From CAZKBP01 sp964551015 (GTDB lineage: Bacteria > Bacteroidota > Bacteroidia > Cytophagales > Microscillaceae): a stretch of 64,000 nt of DNA. The notes under the pieces are model-generated. The model made no database searches, was not told the origin of the DNA, and saw only the letters and a program-made list of their open reading frames with translations. The translations under genes were made by a program, and so were the position numbers. Each line of letters starts with the position of its first letter. Within the stretch, counting starts at the first letter, position 1. Below, in pieces: positions 52,937 through 60,859 of this stretch. The DNA is taken from positions 62,001-126,000 of the forward strand of contig CAZKBP010000009.1 in NCBI GenBank assembly GCA_964551015.1. The letters run 5' to 3'.

Positions 52937-53758
52937 ATGAAAAAATTGATCTTTTTGGTCATTTGGGGCTTACTCCCAATGACTATCCTCGCACAAACTG
53001 CAGAAGAGTATTATCAAAAAGGCGTCGAGCTAATAGAGGCTGATAATTTTTCCGATGCCCTGACTAGTCTCGACCAAGCCATTGAGTTGAAAGAAGACTA
53101 TCACGAAGCTTATTTTTTAAGAGCCAGAGCCAAAGTGAATTTACGTTTTATGAGTGGGGCTACGGCTGATTTCTCTAAGGCCATTGCGCTTGATCCTCAA
53201 AATATTGAGTACTATCGAGCCCGCGCCACTTTAGAAAACATTAAAGGTAGCAAAACTGATGCCTTGGAAGATTATACCAAGATCATAGAATTGGCTCCTG
53301 ACGACATAGAGGCTTACCGCGCCCGTGCTGAGGCATACAAAAGTCTAGAAGAATATCGCAAGGCATATATGGACTACAGTCAGTTATTGGAATTAAACCC
53401 AAAGGACTTGGATGCGCTATTTAACCGTAGTTCTCTAAGCTTCAATCTCAAAAACTATCAAGGAGCGATTGATGACTGCGGGCGTGTACTTGAAATTGAT
53501 CCCGACAATGTGAACGCTTACGTGAATCGAGGGACTTTTTGGTTTGTGGTCAAAAAATTTGATGAAGCTCTGGCTGACCTCACTAAAGCAATTGAACTGG
53601 ACGCTGAAGACGCCGAGGCTTACTACACCCGTGGTCTGGTTTACAAAGCCTTAGATACACCCGAAGCCCTCGCGAATGCCTGCCAAGATTGGAAAGCTGC
53701 CCAAGCACTGGGGTACGCCCAAGCACAAGCCACGCTCGATGCACATTGCAAGGAATAA
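52937..53758 (+). CDS. Exported TPR-repeat protein
   Basis: A 273-residue protein with a signal peptide ending ILAQT at about 19, then about seven tetratricopeptide repeats in a row, for example AEEYYQKGVELIEADNFSDALTSL-type helices and AIELKEDYHEAYFLRARAKVN, ALEDYTKIIELAPDDIEAYRARAE. The repeats fill almost the whole protein, so it is a binding scaffold, expected in the periplasm. The ATG at 52937 is preferred to a TTG at 52928. It lies 14 bp after the GlmU-like gene and 25 bp before the SRPBCC gene, so an operon is likely. Confidence 0.9.
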   Translation: MKKLIFLVIWGLLPMTILAQTAEEYYQKGVELIEADNFSDALTSLDQAIELKEDYHEAYFLRARAKVNLRFMSGATADFSKAIALDPQNIEYYRARATLENIKGSKTDALEDYTKIIELAPDDIEAYRARAEAYKSLEEYRKAYMDYSQLLELNPKDLDALFNRSSLSFNLKNYQGAIDDCGRVLEIDPDNVNAYVNRGTFWFVVKKFDEALADLTKAIELDAEDAEAYYTRGLVYKALDTPEALANACQDWKAAQALGYAQAQATLDAHCKE

Positions 53759-53783
53759 ACATTCACATTAGACCTACGCAAGT

Positions 53784-54233
53784 ATGCAAAGTATCACCGC
53801 GGAAATTACCATCCAAGCTCCTTTGGAAAAAGTGTGGAACATTTTAGAAGATTTTGAGCATTATCACGAGTGGAATTATTTTTGTCCCAAAGTCCAAACC
53901 ACCAAGGTTGTAGGTGAACCCTTCGTAATGACCGTTTACATGAAGCCCGGGAAAAAACCCATTATCCAAAAAGAGGTATTCTCTGATTACGAACCCCGAA
54001 AAGCAGTGGGCTGGAGCTTGGATTGGGGTGTATGGCTTAAAACACATCGTATCCAGACTTTGGAAGCCATTGACGAAAATACTACCCATTATTTTACTGA
54101 GGATAAATTTTGGGGCTGGCTCACGCCTCTGGTCATGTTTCTCTACCGCCAAGATGTGCAAAGGGGCTTTGATTTTGTTGCCAAAGCCCTCAAAGCCAAA
54201 GCCGAAAACAAAGAAATTCCCGCTTTTGTATGA
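53784..54233 (+). CDS. SRPBCC-domain (polyketide cyclase/dehydrase-like) protein
   Basis: A 149-residue START/SRPBCC-fold protein: opening strand SITAEITIQAPLEKVWNILEDFEHYHEWN, then the strands PFVMTVYMKPG and HRIQTLEAIDENTTHYFTEDKFWG, and a long C-terminal helix. Such domains hold a hydrophobic ligand in a deep pocket. No signal peptide; cytoplasmic. It follows the TPR gene by 25 bp. Ligand unknown. Confidence 0.88.
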   Translation: MQSITAEITIQAPLEKVWNILEDFEHYHEWNYFCPKVQTTKVVGEPFVMTVYMKPGKKPIIQKEVFSDYEPRKAVGWSLDWGVWLKTHRIQTLEAIDENTTHYFTEDKFWGWLTPLVMFLYRQDVQRGFDFVAKALKAKAENKEIPAFV

Positions 54234-54327
54234 GAAAGCGTCACAAATTGCGGAAAACAAAAATTAGCAATTCCCAAAATCGCTTCTTTCCTTCTCCAAA
54301 TCTTTAAGCGGATAATCTGCCGTGCCC

Positions 54328-54831
54328 ATGCCTACCCTTATCTCTGTAATTGGCCCGAATGCCGATGCTTGCACTCCAGAAATCTACGACTTTGGCCTCC
54401 AGTTGGGTGAGAGGCTCACTAATGAAGGATTTTGGATCGTATGTGGAGGCAAACAGGGCTTGATGGAAGCGGTTTGTAGAGGGGCGCATCAATCCAAACA
54501 TTATACTTTTGGTTGTACCCTTGGCATCTTGCCTGAATCCCACGGCGGTTTGGCTAATCCCTATTGTGATCTGGTGATTCCTACGGGCCTGGGGATTGCT
54601 CGGAATTTTTTGGTCGTGAATACCGGAGAAAAAGTAGTGGCGGTGGCCGGTGGAAGTGGAACCCTATCGGAAATCGCCTTCGCTTGGCAATTAGGCAAGC
54701 CTATCGTTGCTTTTACAGGTTTTGACGGCTGGGCGCGAAACCTAGCGGGACAACCGGTAGATTCCCGCTCTCAAAACGCTATTCAAGAAGCGGATAACCT
54801 AGAAAGGATTATCCAGCTTTTGAAATCTTAA
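54328..54831 (+). CDS. TIGR00725/SLOG-fold protein
   Basis: A 167-residue Rossmann-type protein of the LOG/DprA-like (SLOG) superfamily. Features: TLISVIGPNADA at the start, WIVCGGKQGLMEAVCRGAH, IPTGLGIARNFLVV and VAVAGGSGTLSEIAFAWQLGKPIV. This matches the TIGR00725 subfamily, whose members bind nucleotides or nucleotide-like ligands; real function is unsettled. The ATG at 54328 is preferred to a GTG at 54322. Its 3' end overlaps the convergent aroA by 23 bp. Confidence 0.88.
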   Translation: MPTLISVIGPNADACTPEIYDFGLQLGERLTNEGFWIVCGGKQGLMEAVCRGAHQSKHYTFGCTLGILPESHGGLANPYCDLVIPTGLGIARNFLVVNTGEKVVAVAGGSGTLSEIAFAWQLGKPIVAFTGFDGWARNLAGQPVDSRSQNAIQEADNLERIIQLLKS

Positions 54832-56083
54832 ACCCAGCCAAGACTAAATCTTCCCAGAAATGGGGATAAGATTTCTTAACCACCATCGGATCTTTCATCT
54901 TTAAGGGGTGCAACAGAGCAATCGGGGCAAAGGCCATCGCCATTCGGTGATCTTCGTAAGTACTGATGGTAATCGGAGACTTTTGATTGAGGCGAGAAGC
55001 ACTTACCTCGGCCCATTGTTCAAAGAGCAAACACCAATAACCGTAGTCTTCTTGCAACTCACAGCCAAATTTCCGAATTTCTTTCTGTAGAGCTTTGATG
55101 CGATCCGTTTCTTTGATACGGAGGCTTTCCAAACCTTTGCACAGCAGATCAATCTTTTTCACCGCACACAAAGCCACCACCGTCTGCGCCAAATCAGGAC
55201 AAGCCGTGAAGTCCAATTGCAAAGCCTCGTGCAGTTGAATCGGTTTTTTCTCCAGTAAAACCCCTTCTGGCAAAAAAGTAGAGCGTACGCCTAATTGAGT
55301 CATAATTTCGGTGATTACACTATCACCCTGCAAAGATTCTGGGCGTAAACCCAGTAATTTTACTTGTGCATTTTTGGCCAAAGAAACAATGCTATACCAA
55401 TAACTGGCCGCTGACCAATCCGACTCAACTTGATAGTGGCCTGCTTGGTAAGTTTGGGGAGCGATCTCGATAAGATTTTCTCTCCATTGATGCCGAATGC
55501 CAAATTGCTGCATTTGACTGAGAGTCATCTGAATATAAGGCTTTGAGCCGATCTTGCCCGTCAATTCTAAGGTAAGCCCTTGAGGGAGTAGCGGGGCAAT
55601 CATCAACAAGGCAGAAATAAACTGGCTACTAACGTCACCTCGGATTTTGACGTGTTTTTTCTGCTGCTCAAAGGTTGCTTGCCCTTGAATGCGCAGAGGA
55701 GGAAAACCTTGTTGATTCACATAATCAATCTGAAAACCAATTTCTCTTAATGCCTCTACCAAGATACCAATCGGGCGCTCTTGCATACGGGCCGAACCTG
55801 TTAAGACCTTATCTTGCTGGGTAATAGACAGATAAGCGGTCAAAAAACGCATGGTAGTCCCGGCGTCTAATACGTCCAGATCTTGCTGCACGGAGGCCAG
55901 AAGCCTTTGCAGCGTCTGTGTATCACGGGCTTCGGAAAGATTTTGTAGCTCGATGCGAGTTCCAGACTGATACTGAGCAAGCGCTTGGATAATGAGCGCT
56001 CGGTTGCTTTCACTCTTGGAGGCGGGAAGCTTGATTTCGGATATAATAGGTTCTTCTGATCTGGATACAAGAATACATTCCAT
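54809..56083 (-). CDS. aroA: 3-phosphoshikimate 1-carboxyvinyltransferase (EPSP synthase)
   Basis: A 424-residue EPSP synthase, which joins phosphoenolpyruvate to shikimate 3-phosphate in the chorismate pathway. Signatures: KLPASKSESNRALIIQ, the DAGTTMRFLTAYL motif, RMQERPIGILVEAL, GDVSSQFISALLM, DFTACPDLAQT and LESLRIKETDRI, and near the end DHRMAMAFAPIAL. Length is typical. The ATG 56083 is preferred over an in-frame TTG at 56089. The C-terminus overlaps the convergent SLOG gene. Confidence 0.96.
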   Translation of the reverse strand: MECILVSRSEEPIISEIKLPASKSESNRALIIQALAQYQSGTRIELQNLSEARDTQTLQRLLASVQQDLDVLDAGTTMRFLTAYLSITQQDKVLTGSARMQERPIGILVEALREIGFQIDYVNQQGFPPLRIQGQATFEQQKKHVKIRGDVSSQFISALLMIAPLLPQGLTLELTGKIGSKPYIQMTLSQMQQFGIRHQWRENLIEIAPQTYQAGHYQVESDWSAASYWYSIVSLAKNAQVKLLGLRPESLQGDSVITEIMTQLGVRSTFLPEGVLLEKKPIQLHEALQLDFTACPDLAQTVVALCAVKKIDLLCKGLESLRIKETDRIKALQKEIRKFGCELQEDYGYWCLLFEQWAEVSASRLNQKSPITISTYEDHRMAMAFAPIALLHPLKMKDPMVVKKSYPHFWEDLVLAGFKISKAG

Positions 56084-56198
56084 ACACAAAGAGGTTATAT
56101 AAAGGTGAAAGCAAGAGGTTTTTTGCTAAAATAAAGGATTTGAGCTTGAGATTCAAGACGCTCATCTGGCCGATAGGTTAAAATCGAAAGTTTTATAT

Positions 56199-56206
56199 TA
56201 ATTTTG
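56199..56206 (+). promoter_or_regulatory. -7 promoter element for btaA
   Basis: TAATTTTG is an exact TAnnTTTG match 20 bp before the btaA ATG; a short leader is implied. Confidence 0.5.
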
Positions 56207-56226
56207 GGCAATTTTAATGAAAACCT

Positions 56227-57414
56227 ATGAGCATCCATAACACATTAGGTACGGATTTATCTCCGATTAACAAAAAACTTAATCAAGTCCGAGACCTCAT
56301 TTTTCAGAACATTCATAGCAACCATCTGATCTATAATACATGCTGGGAAGACCCGCGTTGTGATCGGACCCTGCTACAGTTTGATGAAAAGAGCAAAATC
56401 GTCATGATTACCAGTGCAGGTTGTAACGCCTTAGATTACTTGCTGGATAATCCGCAGGCAATTCACAGTATAGATATGAATCCGCGCCAGAATGCATTGC
56501 TAGAGTTAAAAGTAAGGGGCATACAGCATCTCGACTTTTCGGACTTTTGGCAATTTTTTGGAGAGGGCTTTCACCCGCGAGCCGTGGCTGTCTACGCGCG
56601 GCAATTGCGCGCTCATCTCTCTTATCCGGCGCAAGAATTTTGGGATAAAAACATTATTTTCTTTCAAAAAAAATCTTTTTACTTCTACGGGACTTCGGGC
56701 ACTTTTGCTTGGCTTTTTAATAAATATTTCGACGCCAGACCCAAGCTCAGAGCACTGATCAACGAATTGTTGGAAGCTCCAGATTTAGCTACACAACAAG
56801 CTGTTTACCAAAAGATAGAGCCCAAAGTCGTAACGCCTTTTGCTAAATGGTTGATGGGTCGTCACGTGACTTTAACCCTTTTGGGCGTACCGCGTGCCCA
56901 GAGGCAATTGATTATTGATGAATACCCTGGTGGTGTGGCGGCTTACGTTGCTGACTCTTTGCGGCAAGTCTTTACAGAAATCCCAGTTCACGATAATTAT
57001 TTCTGGCGACTCTATCTGACAGGTAGGTACAAACCCGAATGCGCTCCATCCTACTTGCAAAGACCTCATTTTGAGTTGCTTAAGCTACGTCTCAATCAGT
57101 TGCATTGGCACACAACTACCATCAGTAATTTTCTGCAGAATCACCCAGATCAGTATACGCATTATATATTATTAGATCATCAGGATTGGCTAGCGGCGCA
57201 CGATGTACCTGCCTTAGAAGAAGAATGGCGATTGATTTTGGAAAACAGCCAACCTGGCACGAAAATTCTGATGCGCTCCGCCGCTTTACGGGTGGATTTT
57301 TTCCCAGATTTTGTCAAAGAAGCCCTTCGTTTTGAAGAAGATTTGACCTCAGAATTGCATCAAGTAGATCGGGTAGGCACTTATGGCAGCGTTTATTTAG
57401 GAACCGTTTTATAG
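56227..57414 (+). CDS. btaA: BtaA-like 3-amino-3-carboxypropyl transferase (DUF3419)
   Basis: A 395-residue SAM-dependent enzyme of the DUF3419 family. Landmarks: YNTCWEDPRCDRTLLQ near the start, IVMITSAGCNALDYLLDNP (the SAM-binding first strand and loop), HSIDMNPRQNALLELKV, and the late ILLDHQDWL. BtaA transfers the 3-amino-3-carboxypropyl group of SAM to diacylglycerol to give diacylglycerylhomoserine, the first step to the betaine lipid DGTS. It acts at the inner membrane. A methyltransferase gene that fits BtaB lies 57 bp downstream. A -7 box lies close to the start. DUF3419 proteins outside BtaA exist, so the partner gene is the main support. Confidence 0.88.
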   Translation: MSIHNTLGTDLSPINKKLNQVRDLIFQNIHSNHLIYNTCWEDPRCDRTLLQFDEKSKIVMITSAGCNALDYLLDNPQAIHSIDMNPRQNALLELKVRGIQHLDFSDFWQFFGEGFHPRAVAVYARQLRAHLSYPAQEFWDKNIIFFQKKSFYFYGTSGTFAWLFNKYFDARPKLRALINELLEAPDLATQQAVYQKIEPKVVTPFAKWLMGRHVTLTLLGVPRAQRQLIIDEYPGGVAAYVADSLRQVFTEIPVHDNYFWRLYLTGRYKPECAPSYLQRPHFELLKLRLNQLHWHTTTISNFLQNHPDQYTHYILLDHQDWLAAHDVPALEEEWRLILENSQPGTKILMRSAALRVDFFPDFVKEALRFEEDLTSELHQVDRVGTYGSVYLGTVL

Positions 57415-57471
57415 ATCACCCGCTCAAATATATCCAAATCAGACAAATTGGCACAAAGCAGTCATTAGATT

Positions 57472-58119
57472 ATGAAAGATAAACTCTCTACCACCAAAGA
57501 AGTACAATGGCAGGATATGAAAAGCTACTATGCTTTTCAGGCCAAAATTTACGATGCCACCCGCTGGACTTTTCTCTACGGACGTAACACGATTATTCAG
57601 AAAATCCCTCTGGATCGCCAAAAACCTTGGAATATTTTAGAAGTGGGCTGTGGTACTGGAGTCAACTTGCGCAAACTCGCCAAGGTATTTCCCAAGGCTA
57701 AGCTAAAAGGGATTGATATTTCAGGAGATATGCTGCGGCAAGCCGAGAAAAATCTATCCGCGTATCAAGACCGTCTTGTGCTGGAAGAAAAAGCCTATGA
57801 ACCAGGCACCGAAGTAGCGCACGAGGGACAGTTTGATGTGATCCTCTTTGCGTATTGTCTTTCTATGATTAATCCGCAGTGGAAAGAAATCGTACAGCAA
57901 GCGCCCGCTGATCTGAAACCCGAGGGGCTGGTAGCCGTGGTAGACTTCCACGATGCTAATTATGACTTCTACCGTAAGTTTATGCGCAGTAATCACGTGC
58001 GCTTGGATGGACATATTCTGCCCGAATTAGAAAATGTTTACCAAACCGAACTCTCGAGTGTAAAAAAAGGCTTGGCGGGCGTTTGGGATTATATGCTGTT
58101 TATTGGGAGGAAGCAGTAG
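57472..58119 (+). CDS. btaB: BtaB-like SAM methyltransferase
   Basis: A 215-residue class I methyltransferase. SAM-binding motif ILEVGCGTG (about 57-65), DISGDMLRQA, and VILFAYCLSM. The N-terminal part SYYAFQAKIYDATRWTFLYGR matches the YY-x-YDATR-x-LxGR pattern I recall for BtaB. BtaB adds three methyl groups to diacylglycerylhomoserine nitrogen to form DGTS. Directly downstream of btaA on the same strand, so the pair is a complete betaine-lipid pathway. Followed by the repeat-rich cassette region. Confidence 0.88.
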   Translation: MKDKLSTTKEVQWQDMKSYYAFQAKIYDATRWTFLYGRNTIIQKIPLDRQKPWNILEVGCGTGVNLRKLAKVFPKAKLKGIDISGDMLRQAEKNLSAYQDRLVLEEKAYEPGTEVAHEGQFDVILFAYCLSMINPQWKEIVQQAPADLKPEGLVAVVDFHDANYDFYRKFMRSNHVRLDGHILPELENVYQTELSSVKKGLAGVWDYMLFIGRKQ

Positions 58120-58279
58120 GTTTATCTCGAATATATTCGGCTTTTGCAATAAACAAAAGCAAGTCATCAAGATTCCAAAAACAAACTTGGTGCAACTTGA
58201 TTTCTTTCCTATGATTTTTGCCAAGTAGTCTACTAAAATTAGTTCAAGTTATTTTAAATTCTGACTAACGGTAAAGGTA

Positions 58280-58405
58280 AAAGATGGCGTTTAGCCAGGG
58301 TTGTCGTTTCGTAGCGACCGCAGGGAGCTGCAGGAACGACAAGTCCGGCGAAGCCGCCGCCCCTTGCTCGTTCATGCCGACCGAAGGGAGGTATGAACGA
58401 GCAAC
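58280..58405. repeat. Structured repeat, copy A
   Basis: About 126 bp, roughly 95 percent identical to copy B at 60236-60360. It holds two hairpins, (T)TGTCGTTCC-type and TTGCTCGTTC-type arms each with their complement. In copy A the first arm reads TTGTCGTTTC. Its right end GAGCAAC meets the left attI-like repeat exactly at the AAC crossover core. Confidence 0.7.
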
Positions 58406-58585
58406 ACCCCAATATACGACATTCGTTTATTTTTTCTTTAGAAGTTTCGTTTATCCAATCTCTTATTTTTTTCTTAATAAGCTCTATCTTGCTCATCGTC
58501 AGGGATGTATACGCAATTATCGGGCATCAGGAGAAAACAGGAAACGAATGTCGCATCTGGTTATTCAGGATTTAGTTTCAAAGTT
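58402..58585. repeat. attI-like direct repeat, left copy
   Basis: 184 bp, identical in length to the copy at 61409-61592 with about ten substitutions. It starts at CAACACCC and ends at TTTCAAAGTT. A 12-bp inverted repeat CGACATTCGTTT / AAACGAATGTCG spans 58417-58553. On the minus strand it also carries an open frame starting with an Ile/Lys-rich stretch (KIELIKKKIRDWINE), shared with the right copy; I do not think it is a gene. Confidence 0.7.
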
Positions 58586-58589
58586 GACA

Positions 58590-58685
58590 AACCGCCATAT
58601 ACGAGACCCGGAAGCCTGTCCCGGAGGGATCTGGTGGTGTGAGAGGCGCCCTGGCGGTCAGCTGACCGTCAGCCGTTTACTCGAT
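58590..58685 (+). mobile_element. Probable 3' end of a group II intron (remnant)
   Basis: The segment contains the pattern CCATATACGAGACCCGGAAGCC, then GGATCTGGTGGTGTGAGAGG, and ends TTTACTCGAT, which I recall from the 3' ends of bacterial group II introns; the GGTCAGCTGACC palindrome near the end may be a domain VI stem. Everything 5' of it, including the reverse transcriptase, is missing. It ends directly at the TTGTAGCC half of an attC-like site. Recognition is from memory; no covariance model was run. Confidence 0.45.
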
Positions 58686-58693
58686 TGTAGCCA
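58685..58693 (-). other. attC half-site of the lipoprotein cassette, interrupted
   Basis: Plus strand TTGTAGCC (minus GGCTACAA) is the exact complement of the first bases of the lipoprotein cassette. It is the remaining end of its attC; the other half is replaced by the intron-like remnant. Confidence 0.55.
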
Positions 58694-58694
58694 G

Positions 58695-59564
58695 TTATTC
58701 TTTATTCAGTTTAATTTTTATTTCCTCGTATGACTTCCATTCGGGGTCGTTAATTATTTGGAATTCAAAATCTCGTTTATTTCCATTTTCTTTTAGAAAA
58801 CTCATTAGTCCGTTTGCTCCGTCTTTATCGTTAGTCACAAAGTAAATTACTCTTTCTCCACTATGCGTTGTTCTTCCAATGTAATATGATTTTATTCCGT
58901 TTTGGTTTAGATTATTCTCAATAAAAAGTTCCAAATCGTCCAGTTCTTTATAGTCCTTTTCGTTTGGCATTTTTGAAGTGTTATCAATATCATATTTGCA
59001 ATTAACCTTGATGAAAATTGAATATTCTGACTTATGAGGAAATTTGTCGAAAGCTGAATTTGCTATAATTAGAAAGGGAACTCCGTTTTGGTCAAAATCG
59101 TTAGAATTAAACTCTTCTGGGACAACATAAGTATCTCGTTCAATTCCTTTTGTTTTATCTGCGTTTCCGACATCAAATCCATCATAAGATGTAATTGAAA
59201 ATTTGTCTGCGATTGCATACAATTCTTTGTTTAAGCTGAAAAGACTTTCGGAATTGTGAGTTTCGATTCTTTCCATATGCAACCAATATTGCTTCGTTTC
59301 GTCAGGATAAATGTCAACGTATTCAAAACCTTGTTTTTTTAATTCCTCCGCTACTTTTTCCAGTTTCTTCGGTTCATTGTTTGTAAAAAAGTAACCGTAA
59401 AGCATTTTGGTGTTTGTGTCAACACCATTAGATTTCATATGGTCAAAAAATCTAATGATTTCTTCTTTTGGTATCATATTATTTTGAGATTTTGATTGGC
59501 AAGAAGTCAACAATATAAATAGTAGGATTTTCAATAAATTCTTTGTCATTCTTGATTTGGTCAT
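58695..59564 (-). CDS. Cassette gene: lipoprotein with RraB-like and DUF695 domains
   Basis: A 289-residue lipoprotein with lipobox LLTSC at about residue 22. Residues about 50-130 resemble the RraB fold (YGYFFTNNEPKKLEKVAEELKKQGFEY, YWLHMERIETHNSESL, ITSYDGFDVGN), and about 150-289 resemble DUF695 (FLIIANSAFDKFPHKSEYSIFIKVN, SYYIGRTTHSGERVIYFVTN). RraB in E. coli inhibits RNase E, but an exported copy cannot do so; the domain is probably reused. The second ATG at 59549 is also possible. It lies 8 bp from the attC core of the neighbouring cassette, as expected for a cassette gene. Its AT-rich sequence differs from the flanking genes. Function unknown. Confidence 0.75.
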   Translation of the reverse strand: MTKSRMTKNLLKILLFILLTSCQSKSQNNMIPKEEIIRFFDHMKSNGVDTNTKMLYGYFFTNNEPKKLEKVAEELKKQGFEYVDIYPDETKQYWLHMERIETHNSESLFSLNKELYAIADKFSITSYDGFDVGNADKTKGIERDTYVVPEEFNSNDFDQNGVPFLIIANSAFDKFPHKSEYSIFIKVNCKYDIDNTSKMPNEKDYKELDDLELFIENNLNQNGIKSYYIGRTTHSGERVIYFVTNDKDGANGLMSFLKENGNKRDFEFQIINDPEWKSYEEIKIKLNKE

Positions 59565-59568
59565 AATT

Positions 59569-59633
59569 GGCTACAACGTTTGGGCTATGCACAGTGTCCC
59601 GAAGGGCATTGCGTATAGGTGTTGTTGTATGCC
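59569..59633 (-). other. attC-like recombination site
   Basis: 65 bp. The ends GGCTACAAC and GTTGTATGCC flank a stem in which GGGCATTGCGTATAG pairs imperfectly with CTATGCACAGTGTCCC. The outer cores differ, as expected because each core belongs to a different cassette. It separates the cassettes of 59639-60028 and 58695-59564. Confidence 0.65.
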
Positions 59634-59638
59634 GTTTA

Positions 59639-60028
59639 TTATTTATACATTTCCAATGCAAATTTCACATTGTCATTACCAAGTTCTTCTAATCTTTTAA
59701 GGGCATTGTTTGATTTTTGTGAGTCAATCGTTTTTAAAGCATGAACACATTTTCTCAAAGTTGATTCCAGCTCATCATCATGCTTCCTGAAAGTTTCTCT
59801 ATCCAAAGCGATATCGAGAATTGGCTCTACGAATCTGTCGTCCTTGAGACTTTCTAAATAAATCGTATTTACCAAGTCTTCATGCTGACTATGCCATTGC
59901 CCTATAAGAGCCTTTTCAATCAAATCAAAATGACTAGAATCAATGTCTTTTGTTTTTCTGAAATCCAGGGAATCAATCAATTCTTTTTCACTCTTATTTT
60001 CTACTGCCTTTTTTAATGACTTATTCAT
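59639..60028 (-). CDS. Cassette gene: small helical protein
   Basis: A 129-residue all-helical protein without signal peptide. Helix pairs such as LIDSLDFRKTKDIDSSHFDLIEKAL and VEPILDIALDRETFRKHDDELESTLRKCVHAL suggest HEAT/ARM-like repeats. It ends immediately beside the attC-like site at 59633. Its gene is followed by attC and preceded by about 150 bp of non-coding sequence next to the compound attC at 60179. The AT-rich codon use matches the neighbouring cassettes, not the chromosome around it. I do not recognise the family. Possible immunity or antitoxin role is only a guess from the cassette context. Confidence 0.7.
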   Translation of the reverse strand: MNKSLKKAVENKSEKELIDSLDFRKTKDIDSSHFDLIEKALIGQWHSQHEDLVNTIYLESLKDDRFVEPILDIALDRETFRKHDDELESTLRKCVHALKTIDSQKSNNALKRLEELGNDNVKFALEMYK

Positions 60029-60178
60029 TTTGGTCTTTAATCCTGACTAGCGTTAAGTAATCACCTGATTATCAATACCTATTTTTTACTCCATCGTTAG
60101 CTTGGGTAATCAATAGGCAGGAGAAATTCCCTATCTTTTTTGAAGGGAATTTAGGATTGCCCTACATGGGGAATGCCA

Positions 60179-60415
60179 TACAACGGCGGCGGCTAAACGC
60201 TGTTTTTCAGCGCCAAGCCTTGGGCTTGAGAGTTGAAAGATGGCGTTTAGCCGGGGTTGTCGTTCCGTAGCGACCGCAGGGAGCTGCAGGAACGACAAGC
60301 CGGGCGAAGCCGCCGCCGTTGCTCGTTCGTGCCGACCGAAGGGAGGTATGAACGAGCAACGTTTGGGCTATGCGCAGTGTCCCGAAGGGCATTGCGTATA
60401 GGTGTTGTTGTATAC
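60179..60415 (-). other. Compound attC-like site with nested hairpins
   Basis: 237 bp between TACAAC (60179) and GTTGTA (60412). The left part GGCTAAACGC ... GCGTTTAGCC is a 10-bp inverted repeat; the right part (60357-60412) repeats the 59569-59633 site almost exactly. Between them lies copy B of the structured repeat. It can be read as several attC sites around one or two gene-less cassettes. It separates the cassettes of 60423-60848 and 59639-60028. Confidence 0.5.
60236..60360. repeat. Structured repeat, copy B
   Basis: 125 bp. Two perfect hairpins: TTGTCGTTCC (60257-60266) with GGAACGACAA (60289-60298), and TTGCTCGTTC (60319-60328) with GAACGAGCAA (60350-60359). The two loops share the inner motif CGACCG-AGGGAG. 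Nearly identical to copy A. No open frame with a plausible start fills it. Confidence 0.7.
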
Positions 60416-60422
60416 CGTTTTT

Positions 60423-60848
60423 TTATTCTTTTTCATAATGCAGAAGTCCAAAGTCAATCAGCTTATTCTTAAATTCTTTAGACTGCGGATCTACCTTATC
60501 ACTTATTATATCTTGTCCAACACAATAGATAAACGGTCCTGGTCGGTTACTCCATCCTTTTTGAAATGGTCGAGGTTCATAGTTCGCAATCCAAGAAGTA
60601 ATAGAAATATAATCTTCATCTAGTCCAATATTTAAGTCCACACAAGGGTAGATTTTATCTTGGTCAACATATACGAGTCGAGTTATTTCGTTTATCACTT
60701 CTTGCCGACCAACTACCGTTAAACAATCTTCTCTTAACCATTTAAATTTGAATTTATCCGTTAGTGATTTGTCAGCATGAATTTCTGCATACTGTTTTAC
60801 CTCATCTAAGGTTTTATCAACAAATTCTCTAAATTCTTCTCTGGTCAT
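60423..60848 (-). CDS. Cassette gene: hypothetical protein
   Basis: A 141-residue soluble protein: helical first third (EEFREFVDKTLDEVKQYAEIH), then a beta-rich part with TRLVYVDQDKIYPCVDLNIG and YISITSWIANYEPRPFQ and a Pro/Gly/Trp-rich loop. The start lies 12 bp after the TACAAC core of the attC at 60860, as expected for a cassette gene. The layout is reminiscent of immunity proteins of polymorphic toxin systems (small, acidic, mixed alpha/beta), but I do not recognise the family. Base composition is AT-rich as in the other cassettes. Confidence 0.7.
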   Translation of the reverse strand: MTREEFREFVDKTLDEVKQYAEIHADKSLTDKFKFKWLREDCLTVVGRQEVINEITRLVYVDQDKIYPCVDLNIGLDEDYISITSWIANYEPRPFQKGWSNRPGPFIYCVGQDIISDKVDPQSKEFKNKLIDFGLLHYEKE

Positions 60849-60859
60849 TTTTAATGTTG

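Noticed and set aside
58254..58496. Minus-strand frame with KIELIKKKIRDWINE in the left repeat (and 61309-61521 in the right)
   Set aside because: Shared only over the repeat and diverging outside it, with the frame running through recombination cores. More likely incidental than a gene; a short repeat-encoded peptide is not excluded.
58284..58733. Plus-strand frame of about 149 codons across copy A, the left repeat and the intron remnant
   Set aside because: It crosses several unrelated repeat units, and its apparent words come from repeat and intron sequence rather than a protein.
58280..60360. Repeats considered as a CRISPR array
   Set aside because: Only two copies, 1.9 kb apart, with internal hairpins and no regular spacers or cas genes.
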